Shown: positions 8,801 to 16,407, counted from the stretch's first letter. The stretch: 28,803 nucleotides of DNA from a virus (IMGVR_UViG_3300002835_000827:1-28803), one strand, 5' to 3'. A program made the numbers and translations. The notes: generated by a model from the letters alone, not told the origin.

Positions 8801-9417
8801 TGACGAGTGCTGGAAGGCAAATTGAATTTGACCTGACGGAAGGTGAATTGAAAAATCTTACCGAGAGTCAGAAACAATTCATGCGAGATCAGGCATCGGG
8901 TGCAGGTTTTGGTGGCGTGAAGATGTTGGAAAACATTGACATGGATCAAGTGGCTTCACAATTGTCAGGTTATGACGCGCTCTTGAACGCTGGAGGTGGG
9001 CTTGGTAAAACAGGAAAAGGCGAGGATCCAACTCAACTTGATCCTATTAAACTAAGGAGATATCTCGCTAGTCAACTTGAGGATAATCCTGATTTCTTGA
9101 GCAACCTGATAAATGCTTCAAAGGAAACAAATGATGTTTTCGCCCAAAATAAAGTTTCGCAAGTTATAAATACTGGCAGCGCAACTGGGGCAATGGATCC
9201 TGTGCTTGACGCTGAAGCACGCCGATGGGCTGGTGCTTATGGTGGGACTACAGCAGTTGTTCCACCAGCGACCCAACCTGTTACGAACAATAACGAGATC
9301 ACTACGAACATTTCTGGTGTTTTGACTGACAGGGGCACCGTTGATCAAATTGAGCGTATTATCGCTAAGGCTATTCGGGAACAGCAAGAGCGTGGTCCTG
9401 TGGTGAAGAACTCCTAA
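5827..9417 (+). CDS. Tail tape measure protein
   Basis: 1196 residues, by far the longest gene of the tail module, directly after the chaperone. The N-terminal helix (residues 1-42) is followed by an unusual Gly/Ser linker and a basic Arg patch (about 43-80). A hydrophobic block lies at about 108-165. A Gly/Ala-rich part at about 640-790 has several glycine-zipper stretches (for example LAGAAGGAATGAAAG, then GAAVGAVIGGLIGG). The rest is charged helix, with a short C-terminal coiled helix after NNNEITTNISGVL. Tape measure proteins set tail length, fill the tube and are ejected first, often inserting into the membrane. A CGGAG about 8 bases upstream supports the ATG. Confidence 0.88.
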   Translation: MPAERVVIDIEVNSDIATIEATREALDRLTNAQRRYNRERDRGGSGGGSGGGGSGGGGGDDDGGRGRRRGGGSSRPRKGRYDGFGGQVFDFRGDMGKGIAAYGKLLGLVNKLSAIALPAMMAALGGIALAFKAGTYFINMYKAAMASLASAVAVGFIALTTFLAAQKEYAAVQNSAAYFEGNGSTSDRMIAAGEAMSMFTDNTKLAVVGAKGLQSAFSTLSKVKPVTGETTAAFEGLMNIVVGSGGDIEKGSGKLAEFLAAVQKKGSLAGGASIAKELGPDFEKIVKEAGALGIKTSDEFMKAAAEGNLGETFATKYAGMLDAINNTVMGRFKKAVSSIKSLLTDLGGQYLGETGGAITRLQGIIETFIVRLNYVMQDFSASGKMGGFLDKVEKGTNQLIVLMTKYLGATPNIFQFFNNTITNVRNFFDGMQDWMRQFKEAGELINEYFFKPMFSSLGQNFTRSMTDLAEVIESNKDSITSFAEQIAKTLTAMGKYGDTVRRLFMGAMPVFQMLFKIIEFFFKGLTAFGNAALKISGAFQKLGPLGKLAGALVNVAALYSLFTLATRFFKVLGGMFGKKIPNMNVQAGVVNVNGGMGTGGMGPGSGGLTPAQMSGRGYLSPTQRIQSYGRQAAGMIPGGMGSMLAGGALMLGGSYLSSKGDYESAGGTAMKTAGLAAQGTGLGVMALGSQGLSAIGGGSALAGTGALAIGLAGAAGAYGAGSYAASKFTDDSVKSRSGAALAGAAGGAATGAAAGAVLTAWLGPGAGVGAAVGAVIGGLIGGVTGYVKAGAQRKKTREAAKNLVGDYTASVTEAMEGGNVDELLKARDKAMADRQKLVATNADPAYAAKAVAKYDKEFEALNTKINNYTGNAALAQKAFGVGAEQLNAAAKAKGINIEDELLTLRDTVKILGADTAEQARLMKAAWANIGANAVGASRDYFTQQETAAETSKLVDSSLNKLVTGGANTDSMNAYLKNLRDFSVASYGDIEGLTSAGRQIEFDLTEGELKNLTESQKQFMRDQASGAGFGGVKMLENIDMDQVASQLSGYDALLNAGGGLGKTGKGEDPTQLDPIKLRRYLASQLEDNPDFLSNLINASKETNDVFAQNKVSQVINTGSATGAMDPVLDAEARRWAGAYGGTTAVVPPATQPVTNNNEITTNISGVLTDRGTVDQIERIIAKAIREQQERGPVVKNS

Positions 9418-10235
9418 TGGCTACTTCAGTGACAGTTTGGGTTCGCCTAAAAGACCCGACCCCAGAGGCGGACAGAATGCAATCCGCTATTCCGGGCGCT
9501 CTACCGCTTATTTTGCGGATGCGTTCGTCGGATAGCACAACTGAAGAAGATTTTGTTTTCCCTTATAGTCCAAGAGAAGTCAATATTGGAAAACTATCAG
9601 ACGAGATGGTGCAGATCGCTAGACCCGGAACTACGCCAATTGTTGCTTTCAAATCTCATTCGTTGATGACAGTAGATTTCACTGCTCTGATTGCCCACCC
9701 GGGAGATGGTCTTATTCAGAGTATAGATAATGAACTTTTTGCTTTGAGGAGAATGGGTTCAAGTAGTGACAAAGTTTTCCAGTTACTTAACTACGATATT
9801 TTTACAAATTCTCCTTTTACTTTCAGGAATATGAGCACAGAAAAGTTGCAAGGATTGTTTTTCTCAATCACGGAGATGAGTGTTGAGGTTACACGACGCA
9901 ATAAAGACAATAAAATCACTATGGCTAATGTGAAAATTAGTTTGGTGGAAAACAGAAACCCAAATATTAATCTAACTCTGATTCCCCCGCTTGGCTTTAC
10001 CCGTCCTAAAAAAACATGCAAGGATAAGACTTACCGCGACAACCATAAGAAAGAATGCAAAAAAGACAAGACCACGGGAACTTGGGTGTCTGCATCACAA
10101 ACCTCGCTTAGATTTGCGAAAGAAAACATAGACGCGCAGAAAAACAATATATTCATATGTTGGTCTAAAAGCCAAGGGAAACTTCAGTATTATTTGAAGC
10201 AGGACAGACCTAACCCTTGCAAGCAAACTGGTTAA
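9417..10235 (+). CDS. Baseplate protein, XkdP / gp53-like, with Cys-rich C-terminus
   Basis: 272 residues, starting inside the tape measure stop codon (TAATG). The centre (EDFVFPYSPREVNIGKLSD, then IVAFKSHSLMTVDFTALI) has the pattern of the XkdP / gp53-type protein found after the tape measure in contractile phages, where it joins hub to wedge. Many relatives end in LysM; here no LysM is visible. Instead the last ~75 residues are Lys-rich and hold all four cysteines of the protein plus a His (C-x(5)-YRDNHKKEC, later ICW and PCK), looking like a small metal- or disulfide-stabilised module. Function of that module is unknown. Confidence 0.6.
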   Translation: MATSVTVWVRLKDPTPEADRMQSAIPGALPLILRMRSSDSTTEEDFVFPYSPREVNIGKLSDEMVQIARPGTTPIVAFKSHSLMTVDFTALIAHPGDGLIQSIDNELFALRRMGSSSDKVFQLLNYDIFTNSPFTFRNMSTEKLQGLFFSITEMSVEVTRRNKDNKITMANVKISLVENRNPNINLTLIPPLGFTRPKKTCKDKTYRDNHKKECKKDKTTGTWVSASQTSLRFAKENIDAQKNNIFICWSKSQGKLQYYLKQDRPNPCKQTG

Positions 10236-10244
10236 TAACAAGAT

Positions 10245-11273
10245 ATGATTTCTGATAAAACGATAGTAATTATTGGCAATGACCAAGCATCTGTTAGGGC
10301 TCAGATTGCCCAAAGCGTCACCAACATTGGTGTTAGTTATACGGTAGATGGTGCTTCTCAGGTTACCGTTGAACTTGTTGACGAGAAATTGGCTATGTGG
10401 AATAACAACTATTTCGCTGTTGGCAACCTAGTTGATTTCTTTGATGGGACAATGACGGAGCGATACATGATTGCTAGTCATGAAATATCTAACGGCGAAG
10501 GTGAGCATTTTAAAATAAAGTTGGAATTACGGACTGAAGCAATTCAGCGAATGAAAATGGACAAAAAACCGCAGGCGCTCAAATCCACGACTGCTTACGA
10601 ATTCGCGCAAAAGGTCGCAAAAAAGTTTGGCTTAGGGTTTATGGGTCAGCAACCAACGGGTATCAAAACGACAACAATTAAAGTTAAAACAGAAAAAAAC
10701 AAAGAATCGGTTTATGACGTTTTAGTTCGTTCGGCTAAGGATCTTCAGTATCTGTGCTTCGTAATGTATGCCATACCCGAGGGTGCGAAAACTGCTGTAC
10801 CTACACTGTATTACGGTTCTCCTAATTGGCTCATTGGTCGTTGGGGTGTGGAGAAAACCGAGGCGTACACTTTCACGACCGCTGGTGGGAAGGAGGAAGT
10901 TCGCCCACTTTATTACATACCGTTGAAGTATCCAAACGACGAAAAAATGAACTTCTTTTTGACCGAAGTTCCTGAAATGCGCAGATCAATGGATAGCCCC
11001 AAAGAGTCAGAAGGCTCAGCCAATATATGGGTTGGGGACAAATATGAGCAAAATGTTGGCAGTGCCTACAATATTAGAGCAGGTATGACAGTAGTTGTCT
11101 ATGGGATTAAAGGTTTTGACACAACCGCCTATCTGATTACTTCCGTTGCGTATCAGTATGGCGTCCCCGAACCAGTCAAGATATCTTTTGCTACTCTGGA
11201 CAAGATTTCACCCGAGGACAAAAAGAAGATTGACAAAAAGGTATCAGAGACAACAGTGATTGGTGGAGGCTAA
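10245..11273 (+). CDS. Baseplate hub protein (gp27 / XkdQ / gpD-like)
   Basis: 342 residues, soluble. Early beta segments (VSYTVDGASQVTVELVDE, VGNLVDFFDGTMTERYMIASHEI), a helix (TAYEFAQKVAKKFGL) and the paired strands of a late-control-D-like hub (SVYDVLVRSAKDLQYLCFVM) match the XkdQ / gp27 hub family. The hub trimer ends the tail tube and holds the spike. Its position between the XkdP-like protein and the OB-fold spike is the standard order. The ribosome binding site is weak (AACAAG), and translation may be coupled to the gene 9 bases upstream. The C-terminus is a Lys-rich, probably flexible tail. Confidence 0.7.
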   Translation: MISDKTIVIIGNDQASVRAQIAQSVTNIGVSYTVDGASQVTVELVDEKLAMWNNNYFAVGNLVDFFDGTMTERYMIASHEISNGEGEHFKIKLELRTEAIQRMKMDKKPQALKSTTAYEFAQKVAKKFGLGFMGQQPTGIKTTTIKVKTEKNKESVYDVLVRSAKDLQYLCFVMYAIPEGAKTAVPTLYYGSPNWLIGRWGVEKTEAYTFTTAGGKEEVRPLYYIPLKYPNDEKMNFFLTEVPEMRRSMDSPKESEGSANIWVGDKYEQNVGSAYNIRAGMTVVVYGIKGFDTTAYLITSVAYQYGVPEPVKISFATLDKISPEDKKKIDKKVSETTVIGGG

Positions 11274-11277
11274 AAGT

Positions 11278-11694
11278 ATGAGCATGACAATTGGTGGCGA
11301 TTCCATGGATGGAATGGACCGGGTTGATTCAACGGCTGGGGTTAACGCTTCGTTTTCTTCAATACATTTGGGTGTCCTCACAGCGAAAAACGATGGTACG
11401 CGAACTGGGTTCGTCAAAATAGCGGCATTGAATTCTGATGCACAACTTGGTCCGTACAAGTTTATGGCTCCGTTCACCTTCCCCGTGACGACACCAGTAA
11501 AGCAGACAATTACGACAACTTCAGGGACTGTTTCAGGATCAAGTGTCATAACAGGTGTTTCGTTGTCTGCCACAACAACAGATATCTCTGGTGTTTACAG
11601 CCAAACGCTCACGCTGCCAGCGGTTGGGGCACGCGTTCTTGTTGTACTATTGAATGACTCGCTTGATGAAGGTGTGATTGTGGGCTCGTTATGA
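11278..11694 (+). CDS. Baseplate spike protein with OB fold (gp5 / gpV-like)
   Basis: I chose ATG at 11278 over TTG at 11260 because GGAGG at 11265-11269 sits 8 bases before it; the start overlaps the end of the hub gene. The 138-residue product has the base-V OB-fold pattern: IHLGVLTAKNDGTRTGFVKIAAL near the start and, at the end, LPAVGARVLVVLLNDSLDEGVIVGSL. Between them is a Thr/Ser-rich insertion. It lacks a lysozyme domain and a long beta-helix, so the spike point must be formed by another protein or be very short. It would sit under the hub and pierce the outer layer. Confidence 0.68.
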   Translation: MSMTIGGDSMDGMDRVDSTAGVNASFSSIHLGVLTAKNDGTRTGFVKIAALNSDAQLGPYKFMAPFTFPVTTPVKQTITTTSGTVSGSSVITGVSLSATTTDISGVYSQTLTLPAVGARVLVVLLNDSLDEGVIVGSL

Positions 11695-11996
11695 ACACTA
11701 TTCGTTTGCCGTTGCGGTTTACAAAAACATCTTTTCAGATGGAAACCATTGAAGATGGGTCGGATGAGTATTATGCAACGCTAATTGGGTATGCAATACA
11801 GATTGAGCCGAATTCTCTGCCGATATCAACCTTTTATGGAACAAATGACCCAACTTTTGATCTAAGGCAAACAGGTAAGGTGGGACAAGAAATCGGTAAA
11901 TTAATTCCAGAAATATTAGTAACCGATGTAAATGTTGTTACAGATAATACAGGAACATCTAATTTATCAATCAAATTTGAACGGATAAACCGATAA
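11691..11996 (+). CDS. gp25-like baseplate wedge protein
   Basis: 101 residues, with an ATGA overlap with the spike gene. The sequence runs from a strand-rich start (IRLPLRFTKTSFQM) through a helix pattern and QIEPNSLPISTFYGTNDPTFDL to VGQEIGKLIPEILVTDVNV, ending in ISIKF-like strand residues (LSIKFERINR). This resembles the GPW/gp25 family, small proteins that start wedge assembly, and it is always next to baseplate J as here. The family match is moderate; position strengthens it. Confidence 0.62.
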   Translation: MNTIRLPLRFTKTSFQMETIEDGSDEYYATLIGYAIQIEPNSLPISTFYGTNDPTFDLRQTGKVGQEIGKLIPEILVTDVNVVTDNTGTSNLSIKFERINR

Positions 11997-13405
11997 TGGC
12001 TTCACCAAACTTTGCCCAATATATTGATCTAACAATCAATAATAAAACTACAGAGACCGTATACAACGACGCCGTTGAATATGCGCAGATTGCTCTGCCA
12101 GAGTTCTCCCCACGGGTTGGAACTATTGAAAATGCACTACTTGAGGCTATGTCTCATTCAACAGCAAGTTTGATAGCCATGATTAATGCTCTTCCTGATG
12201 GTCTCATGGAAGGATTGCTCAACCTGATGGGTTTCACGAGAATAGAAGCAACCGCGTCAACAGCGACTGTAGAGATTGAACTTTCAATCAACACTGGTGC
12301 AACCATCTCGTCAGGAACAATTTTTTCTTACGATGTTTATGACTCCAACAATGTTCTGACACAGTATCTGTATGAGACAAAAAACGACGTAAGAATTGAT
12401 GAGGGCGATACAACCGGAACGGTGGAAGTCGTTGCTGTTGACCCATCCGTATACCCAGATATTCCAGTTCCGTCAAACCTTACTGTTGTTTCAAGCACAC
12501 CATACATTCTGTCTGTAACTATGAATGTTTTAAAAAGCGTTGGAACGGACACAGAAACAGATGTGGAGTATTTTAATCGCGCAGTAACCTATCTTGGCTC
12601 TCTGAGTAGCGCCATCACCACGGCGTCGCAGTTGACGAACTATATTGCGGTAAATTACCCAACGGTAAGTCGTTACAAAGTTTATGACCTTACACAAGCA
12701 AAAGAAAATGACATTCTTAATGCCGTGTTGACGTCTAATGTTGTGACATTGACATCTCGTTATGACCATAACTTTTCTATAGGCGACAGCGTGGTTGTGT
12801 CTGGAATGGCGAACGCTGTTTACAACGGAACATACACAATTACGGCTGTACCAACAACAACCACTTTTAGATATGCAAGAACTAACAGCAACATAGCCAC
12901 AGCGGCGACCACGGTTGGTGCAGTGGTTTTGGCTAGCGGGATGCTTTTTGCGACATCGGATGTTGGTGGCGCTGTAACAATTTCTCTCTGTGACTCAACT
13001 GGTGCTGCTATTAGTCTCGCAACAAAAGATGGGATCAGAACAGAAGTTGGGAAACGTGTTGTTGCTGGTCTTAACGTCTACATGCATGATATGAACACTT
13101 TTAATGTTGATGTTGCTTGCACCGTGGTGGTGGAGTCCAACTATGACACTGCGTCTGTCGGTACTGCCGTTTCGGAGGCGATTGAATCGTATTTGTCTAT
13201 AAGTGGCTGGGATTTTTCATCAAGCATCAATCACCTCTACTTAACAACTATTGCTTCAAAGGTGGTTGGTGTCAAATATGTTTCGTCTTTAGACGTGAGT
13301 ATTAATGGAAGTACAACTTTTGCTTCTGACAACGGGTTGAGCGTAACGATTTTAGAAAAAGGCGTTATACCTATTGGTGATTGCACAACGATAGCGACAG
13401 TGTAA
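11996..13405 (+). CDS. Baseplate J-like wedge protein with inserted beta domain
   Basis: 469 residues, starting in the TAATG overlap with the gp25-like gene. The N-terminal half has baseplate J features: SHSTASLIAMINALPDGLMEGLLNLMGFTRIEATASTATVEIE, then a strand-rich part and a helix-strand block with TDTETDVEYFNRAVTYLGSLSSAITTASQLTNYI. The C-terminal VVAGLNVYMHDMNTFNVDVACTVVV is also typical. A domain at about residues 242-310 (nt 12719-12924) interrupts the usual core and is nearly the same as one in the next gene. Baseplate J forms the inner wedge that carries fibres and triggers sheath contraction. Confidence 0.78.
   Translation: MASPNFAQYIDLTINNKTTETVYNDAVEYAQIALPEFSPRVGTIENALLEAMSHSTASLIAMINALPDGLMEGLLNLMGFTRIEATASTATVEIELSINTGATISSGTIFSYDVYDSNNVLTQYLYETKNDVRIDEGDTTGTVEVVAVDPSVYPDIPVPSNLTVVSSTPYILSVTMNVLKSVGTDTETDVEYFNRAVTYLGSLSSAITTASQLTNYIAVNYPTVSRYKVYDLTQAKENDILNAVLTSNVVTLTSRYDHNFSIGDSVVVSGMANAVYNGTYTITAVPTTTTFRYARTNSNIATAATTVGAVVLASGMLFATSDVGGAVTISLCDSTGAAISLATKDGIRTEVGKRVVAGLNVYMHDMNTFNVDVACTVVVESNYDTASVGTAVSEAIESYLSISGWDFSSSINHLYLTTIASKVVGVKYVSSLDVSINGSTTFASDNGLSVTILEKGVIPIGDCTTIATV
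12719..12924 (+). repeat. Duplicated beta-domain DNA, copy 1 (in baseplate J)
   Basis: A 206-base segment that aligns without gaps to 13627-13832. By hand I count about 37 differences, so roughly 82% DNA identity, while about 59 of 68 residues match. Most changes are synonymous. The encoded motif includes VSGMANAVYNGTYTIT. Confidence 0.85.
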
Positions 13406-13407
13406 CA

Positions 13408-14910
13408 ATGGGTACCGCTTACAACTTTATTGATGAGTCAGAAAGAATATTTTTAGAGCAAGGTGCTTTTGTTGCCAACAACCTTGATGATCTGTGGACA
13501 AGCAACGGAACTATTGCAACTGACCCTACGATATATTTAGATTCAGATTTTGGTTCACTTAAGTTAACCCCTTCAAGTAGCGAAAATTATGTTCGTTTTA
13601 ATTATCATTCATCCGTTGCTATCGTTAATGCTGTATTGACATCAAATGTTGTGACATTAACATCGCAATATGATCATGGCTTTTCCGTAGGGGACAGTGT
13701 CGCGGTCTCTGGAATGGCAAATGCCGTTTACAACGGAACATACACGATTACTGTTGTCCCAACAACAACAACTTTTAGTTACGCAAAAACTAATGCCAAC
13801 ATAACTACAGCGGCAACTACGGTTGGTGCAGTATTTCCCATCCCATCACAATATGCCATCACAACAGACGTAGATGGGAACGATTATGTTGAATCTTTCA
13901 TGTGGGTCAGGGCGACAAAGAATTGCACATTGTATCTACAAACAGTTCTAACCAAAGTTTCACCAGATTCGGTCACATCAGTTTTTAATTTTGTTGATCC
14001 TTTTGATCGTGTAACAGGGAACGAGGGGTCGCACACTGTATTCATTGGTGGTTCGGATGTACCGTCATGGCATTTAATTCGTTCCGTTCCTGTTGCTATT
14101 CCTGAAACTGGAAGATGGTCAATAGGTGTGAACTTTAGGGTTGTTTTCAGCACACTAACTGATGCATATTTGAATATTGCGCGACCAACTGCACAGACAT
14201 CGCAACGGTTCCTTTTGGGTGATTTTTTTACTAGCGTTATGGGTAATTTGCCTGAAATTTTTTTAGAATCAGATTTTGCTAATTACTCAACTAACGAACC
14301 GACTTATCCTTTGTCAAGGTTTGTTGATGCGATCACAACTACGGCTGGGGATCTTTATGATCAAACTATCTCATTTGAGTATTTGGATGCCTCTGAAGGT
14401 GGTAGCAATAGCAATCTATTCACTTTAAGCAGGTTGGTTGATCCACGGGTATGCGATAGTTCGTATCTTTTTTGGCTTGCGCAGTTCAGGGGAAGACCAA
14501 TTCTCATCACATACCAACCTTCAACAGAGGGTGTTGGTTGGAGTGTTTTTCTCTTAGACCGACCTTCAAGTCTTTTGGATGGGAACAGCGTTCTTGGAAA
14601 CGATGCAACAAACCTTGGTGGTCTACCAGCAGGTATTGACTCGTTCGCTAGATGGCAAGTTGAAACAGGATATTACGGTCATAACGCTGGAACGGTTGAG
14701 GCGATGGTAAGCGCTGTGGGGAGAAGCCTCACGGGGGATAGAACAGTCAACTACACACTGTCAACTAATACCATAGCGTTCACTACTAAACAGTCTGAAA
14801 CCTTTGGGACAGTAGTTGGGGATATTGGATCGTCCACTCCTGCCGTTTTAAGTTTGGTTGAGCCAGCACGACCTTTGGGGATGATTGTCACTCACACATT
14901 GACTGCTTGA
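13408..14910 (+). CDS. Tail protein I / baseplate wedge protein with inserted beta domain
   Basis: I chose ATG at 13408, three bases after the baseplate J stop; an upstream TTG at 13381 is in frame but would overlap it. The 500-residue product follows baseplate J, the place of P2 gpI / T4 gp6-7-like proteins. The second half fits the family: LYDQTISFEYLDA, then VCDSSYLFWLAQFRGRPI, then FARWQVETGYYGHNAGTVEAMVSAVGRSL (the R..V.....h..GT..a pattern). The first 250 residues are beta-rich, with the duplicated domain at about residues 74-142. It would connect the wedge to the tail fibres. Confidence 0.68.
   Translation: MGTAYNFIDESERIFLEQGAFVANNLDDLWTSNGTIATDPTIYLDSDFGSLKLTPSSSENYVRFNYHSSVAIVNAVLTSNVVTLTSQYDHGFSVGDSVAVSGMANAVYNGTYTITVVPTTTTFSYAKTNANITTAATTVGAVFPIPSQYAITTDVDGNDYVESFMWVRATKNCTLYLQTVLTKVSPDSVTSVFNFVDPFDRVTGNEGSHTVFIGGSDVPSWHLIRSVPVAIPETGRWSIGVNFRVVFSTLTDAYLNIARPTAQTSQRFLLGDFFTSVMGNLPEIFLESDFANYSTNEPTYPLSRFVDAITTTAGDLYDQTISFEYLDASEGGSNSNLFTLSRLVDPRVCDSSYLFWLAQFRGRPILITYQPSTEGVGWSVFLLDRPSSLLDGNSVLGNDATNLGGLPAGIDSFARWQVETGYYGHNAGTVEAMVSAVGRSLTGDRTVNYTLSTNTIAFTTKQSETFGTVVGDIGSSTPAVLSLVEPARPLGMIVTHTLTA
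13627..13832 (+). repeat. Duplicated beta-domain DNA, copy 2 (in tail protein I)
   Basis: Second copy of the 206-base unit first seen at 12719-12924; both copies start at AATGC and end at GGTTGGTGCAGT, in the same codon phase. The sequences outside these borders are unrelated, so the domain boundaries are sharp. Confidence 0.85.
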
Positions 14911-14919
14911 TGTAGAATA
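14907..14919 (+). promoter_or_regulatory. Promoter-like 13-nt motif upstream of the small lysis-type genes
   Basis: TTGATGTAGAATA overlaps the stop codon of the tail protein I gene and is exactly repeated at 21536-21548. It contains the -10-like TAGAAT (14913-14918). No convincing -35 is seen at normal spacing (TTGTCA is too far away), so it may be a phage-type middle or late promoter or another signal. Confidence 0.35.
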
Positions 14920-14946
14920 GTTAAGCAACTTTAAAATGGAGGATCC

Positions 14947-15207
14947 ATGGAAGAGGAAAATTCTCAGAGTTCTGTGGATAAAGAAATTGAGGATCTCCTT
15001 CGGGATTCATTACCTCAAGGTCTTGTAACCAATTTTGTTGTTATTGCAGAAGTGGCTTCAAACTCACAACAAGAACTAGTTCTGTCCATATCTGATTCAA
15101 TGACGCCATGGCTTGCACATGGTATGTTGGAGTTTGCCATGGACATGATGCGTTCTGGAGAATATCAATTCCCTATCACGGAGGAAAACAATGGACAAGA
15201 ATATTAA
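14947..15207 (+). CDS. Small acidic hypothetical protein
   Basis: 86 residues, acidic (starts MEEENSQSS), no membrane segment. The middle, LVTNFVVIAEVASNSQQELVLSISDSMTPWLAHGMLEFAMDMM, looks like a small folded alpha/beta unit. I do not recognise a named family; similar small proteins occur beside holin-like genes in environmental phages. A GGAGGATCC sits directly before the ATG. It overlaps the next gene by 17 bases, so the two are translated together. Function unknown. Confidence 0.6.
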   Translation: MEEENSQSSVDKEIEDLLRDSLPQGLVTNFVVIAEVASNSQQELVLSISDSMTPWLAHGMLEFAMDMMRSGEYQFPITEENNGQEY

Positions 15208-15433
15208 AGCAAATGTCAGTGACCAAGCAGTAAAAGGTGCGCTTTTGGGCGCTATCGGATATTGCGCCAACAAGTACGGTGTATCAGCAGAAATCGTTGC
15301 GGTAATTATGCCGATCGCTTTGACCGCGCTGGCTTGGGTATCTACAAAAATCGGTGACAAGGGCACAACCGCACTTTTCTCGGTAGTGACTGCCGTTGTT
15401 GAAGCACAATCAAAAAGCAAGAAAAAGGCATAA
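15191..15433 (+). CDS. Holin-like small membrane protein
   Basis: 80 residues. A weakly hydrophobic helix (GALLGAIGYCANKYG) and a clear membrane span (AEIVAVIMPIALTALAWVSTKIG, about residues 34-56) are followed by a third moderately hydrophobic stretch and a Lys-rich end (SKSKKKA). Size, span and basic tail fit class I/II holins, which form lesions that let endolysin out. No endolysin lies in this window, so the holin call is inference from shape and position. GGAGG 6 bases before the ATG is strong. It overlaps the acidic gene by 17 bases. Confidence 0.55.
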   Translation: MDKNIKANVSDQAVKGALLGAIGYCANKYGVSAEIVAVIMPIALTALAWVSTKIGDKGTTALFSVVTAVVEAQSKSKKKA

Positions 15434-15451
15434 CTCTTCAAATCCTAAAGA

Positions 15452-15472
15452 TACAAGTGTTGTATTCTTGTA
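15452..15472 (+). other. Inverted repeat in the gap after the holin-like gene
   Basis: TACAAG at 15452-15457 pairs with CTTGTA at 15467-15472 around a 9-base loop. A TATTCT in the loop looks like a -10 element. A second interrupted stem (TAGAGGC with GCCCCTA) follows at about 15476-15498. There is no T run, so this could be an operator, promoter or processing site for the next unit rather than a terminator. Confidence 0.35.
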
Positions 15473-15513
15473 AGGGTAGAGGCTTTTGCGTGCCCCTAAC
15501 AGAGTGAGGATCA

Positions 15514-15864
15514 ATGCTTGCAGGTAGATACAACATGGTGTGCGACCAAGGGTCAACTTTTGAACGCATCATAGAGATCAAGGATGCCGATGGGGTGGTT
15601 TTCCCATTGACTGGCTATACGGCTCGCATGCAAATACGGCGCGATATTGATGCCACCACTGCACTGATGGAGTTAACCAATGCCAATGGTCGCTTATCCA
15701 TCAACGGAGCGCTTGGAGCGATAACCGTGACGCTGACACCAACTCTGACCGCAACCCTGACGAGAAGCGGTATCTACGATTTGGAGATAGTAAAAACTTC
15801 CACTAGTGAAGTTCATAAAGTGTTGCGTGGAGAGTTCCGTCTAGAGAAAGAAGTTACTAGATGA
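15514..15864 (+). CDS. BppU-N-like upper-baseplate / fibre-associated protein
   Basis: 116 residues. The order of motifs, MVCDQGSTFERIIEIKDADG, then FPLTGYTARMQIRRD, then LSINGALGAITVTLTP and a final YDLEIV strand, is the pattern of small beta-sandwich proteins at the N-terminus of baseplate upper proteins and in many phage fibre operons. It probably mounts fibres on the baseplate. GAGGATCA before the ATG supports the start. It overlaps the next gene by ATGA. Confidence 0.55.
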   Translation: MLAGRYNMVCDQGSTFERIIEIKDADGVVFPLTGYTARMQIRRDIDATTALMELTNANGRLSINGALGAITVTLTPTLTATLTRSGIYDLEIVKTSTSEVHKVLRGEFRLEKEVTR

Positions 15865-16058
15865 GCAATGTAACCCAAATAACTATTGGCAACGCGGATT
15901 ACAACGCCATAGTTGAAGACCAGCGCAATATTGTTGAAATCCTCCATCAGGAGCCAAATACTGTGGTTGTAACGGTTCCGGGTGTTTCTAGTCTTTCAGC
16001 ACGAACCAATGTTTCTTATGGCGAAGGCGCTCCTTGGACAATTGAGGTAGTGATTTAG
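15861..16058 (+). CDS. Small hypothetical fibre-operon protein
   Basis: 65 residues, beginning in the ATGA overlap with the previous gene. It is strand-rich, with NTVVVTVPGVSSLSARTNVSYGEGAPWTIEVVI at the end in a pattern of short beta strands; no membrane span or known motif. It lies between two fibre-associated genes and is likely a structural accessory or linker protein. Function not recognised. Confidence 0.5.
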   Translation: MSNVTQITIGNADYNAIVEDQRNIVEILHQEPNTVVVTVPGVSSLSARTNVSYGEGAPWTIEVVI

Positions 16059-16059
16059 T

Positions 16060-16407
16060 ATGCCAGCACAACCATCCGAGTACGGAAACATTGGTGACAT
16101 ATATATTGACGTACTTACTGGCGATTTTTATGGTCCAAAAACTAGTGCTGGCTGGCCGGATACGCCATTCTTTACCGCTTTGTCTTCCGCGACCATTGAC
16201 GCCGCTGTACTCAACGACAGGAAGATACACACCCAAAGTAGCGCCTCGTCCACATGGAACATCACGCACGAATTAGGCGGAAGACCGTCTGTAACCATCG
16301 TGGATAGTGCAGGAACAGTAGTGGTTGGTGATGTAGTATATAATAGCAACACAAGTATAACGGTTTCATTTTCAGCCCCCTTTTCTGGTTTCGCTTATTT
16401 GACGTAA
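16060..16407 (+). CDS. Small tail-fibre protein with C-terminal knob-like domain
   Basis: 115 residues. The start has a GDIYIDVLTGDFYGPK..GWP motif, common in phage fibre and collagen-like proteins as a capping segment. The second half (WNITHELGGRPSVTIVDSAG..VVGDVVYNSNTSITVSFS..FSGFAYL) matches the pattern of the C-terminal domain of the next gene (residues ~415-487 there), so the two share a paralogous domain. It likely forms part of the distal fibre or baseplate decoration. The start follows the previous stop by one base. Confidence 0.55.
   Translation: MPAQPSEYGNIGDIYIDVLTGDFYGPKTSAGWPDTPFFTALSSATIDAAVLNDRKIHTQSSASSTWNITHELGGRPSVTIVDSAGTVVVGDVVYNSNTSITVSFSAPFSGFAYLT

Noticed and set aside
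11260-11277. TTG start for the OB-fold spike
   Set aside because: ATG at 11278 has GGAGG at ideal spacing, and residues before it are not part of the OB pattern.
13381-13407. TTG start for tail protein I
   Set aside because: It would overlap baseplate J by 25 bases; ATG at 13408 follows the stop directly.
15191-15433. Endolysin/holin lysis cassette
   Set aside because: Only a holin-like membrane protein is visible; no amidase, lysozyme or peptidase motif was found in the window, so a full cassette is not called.
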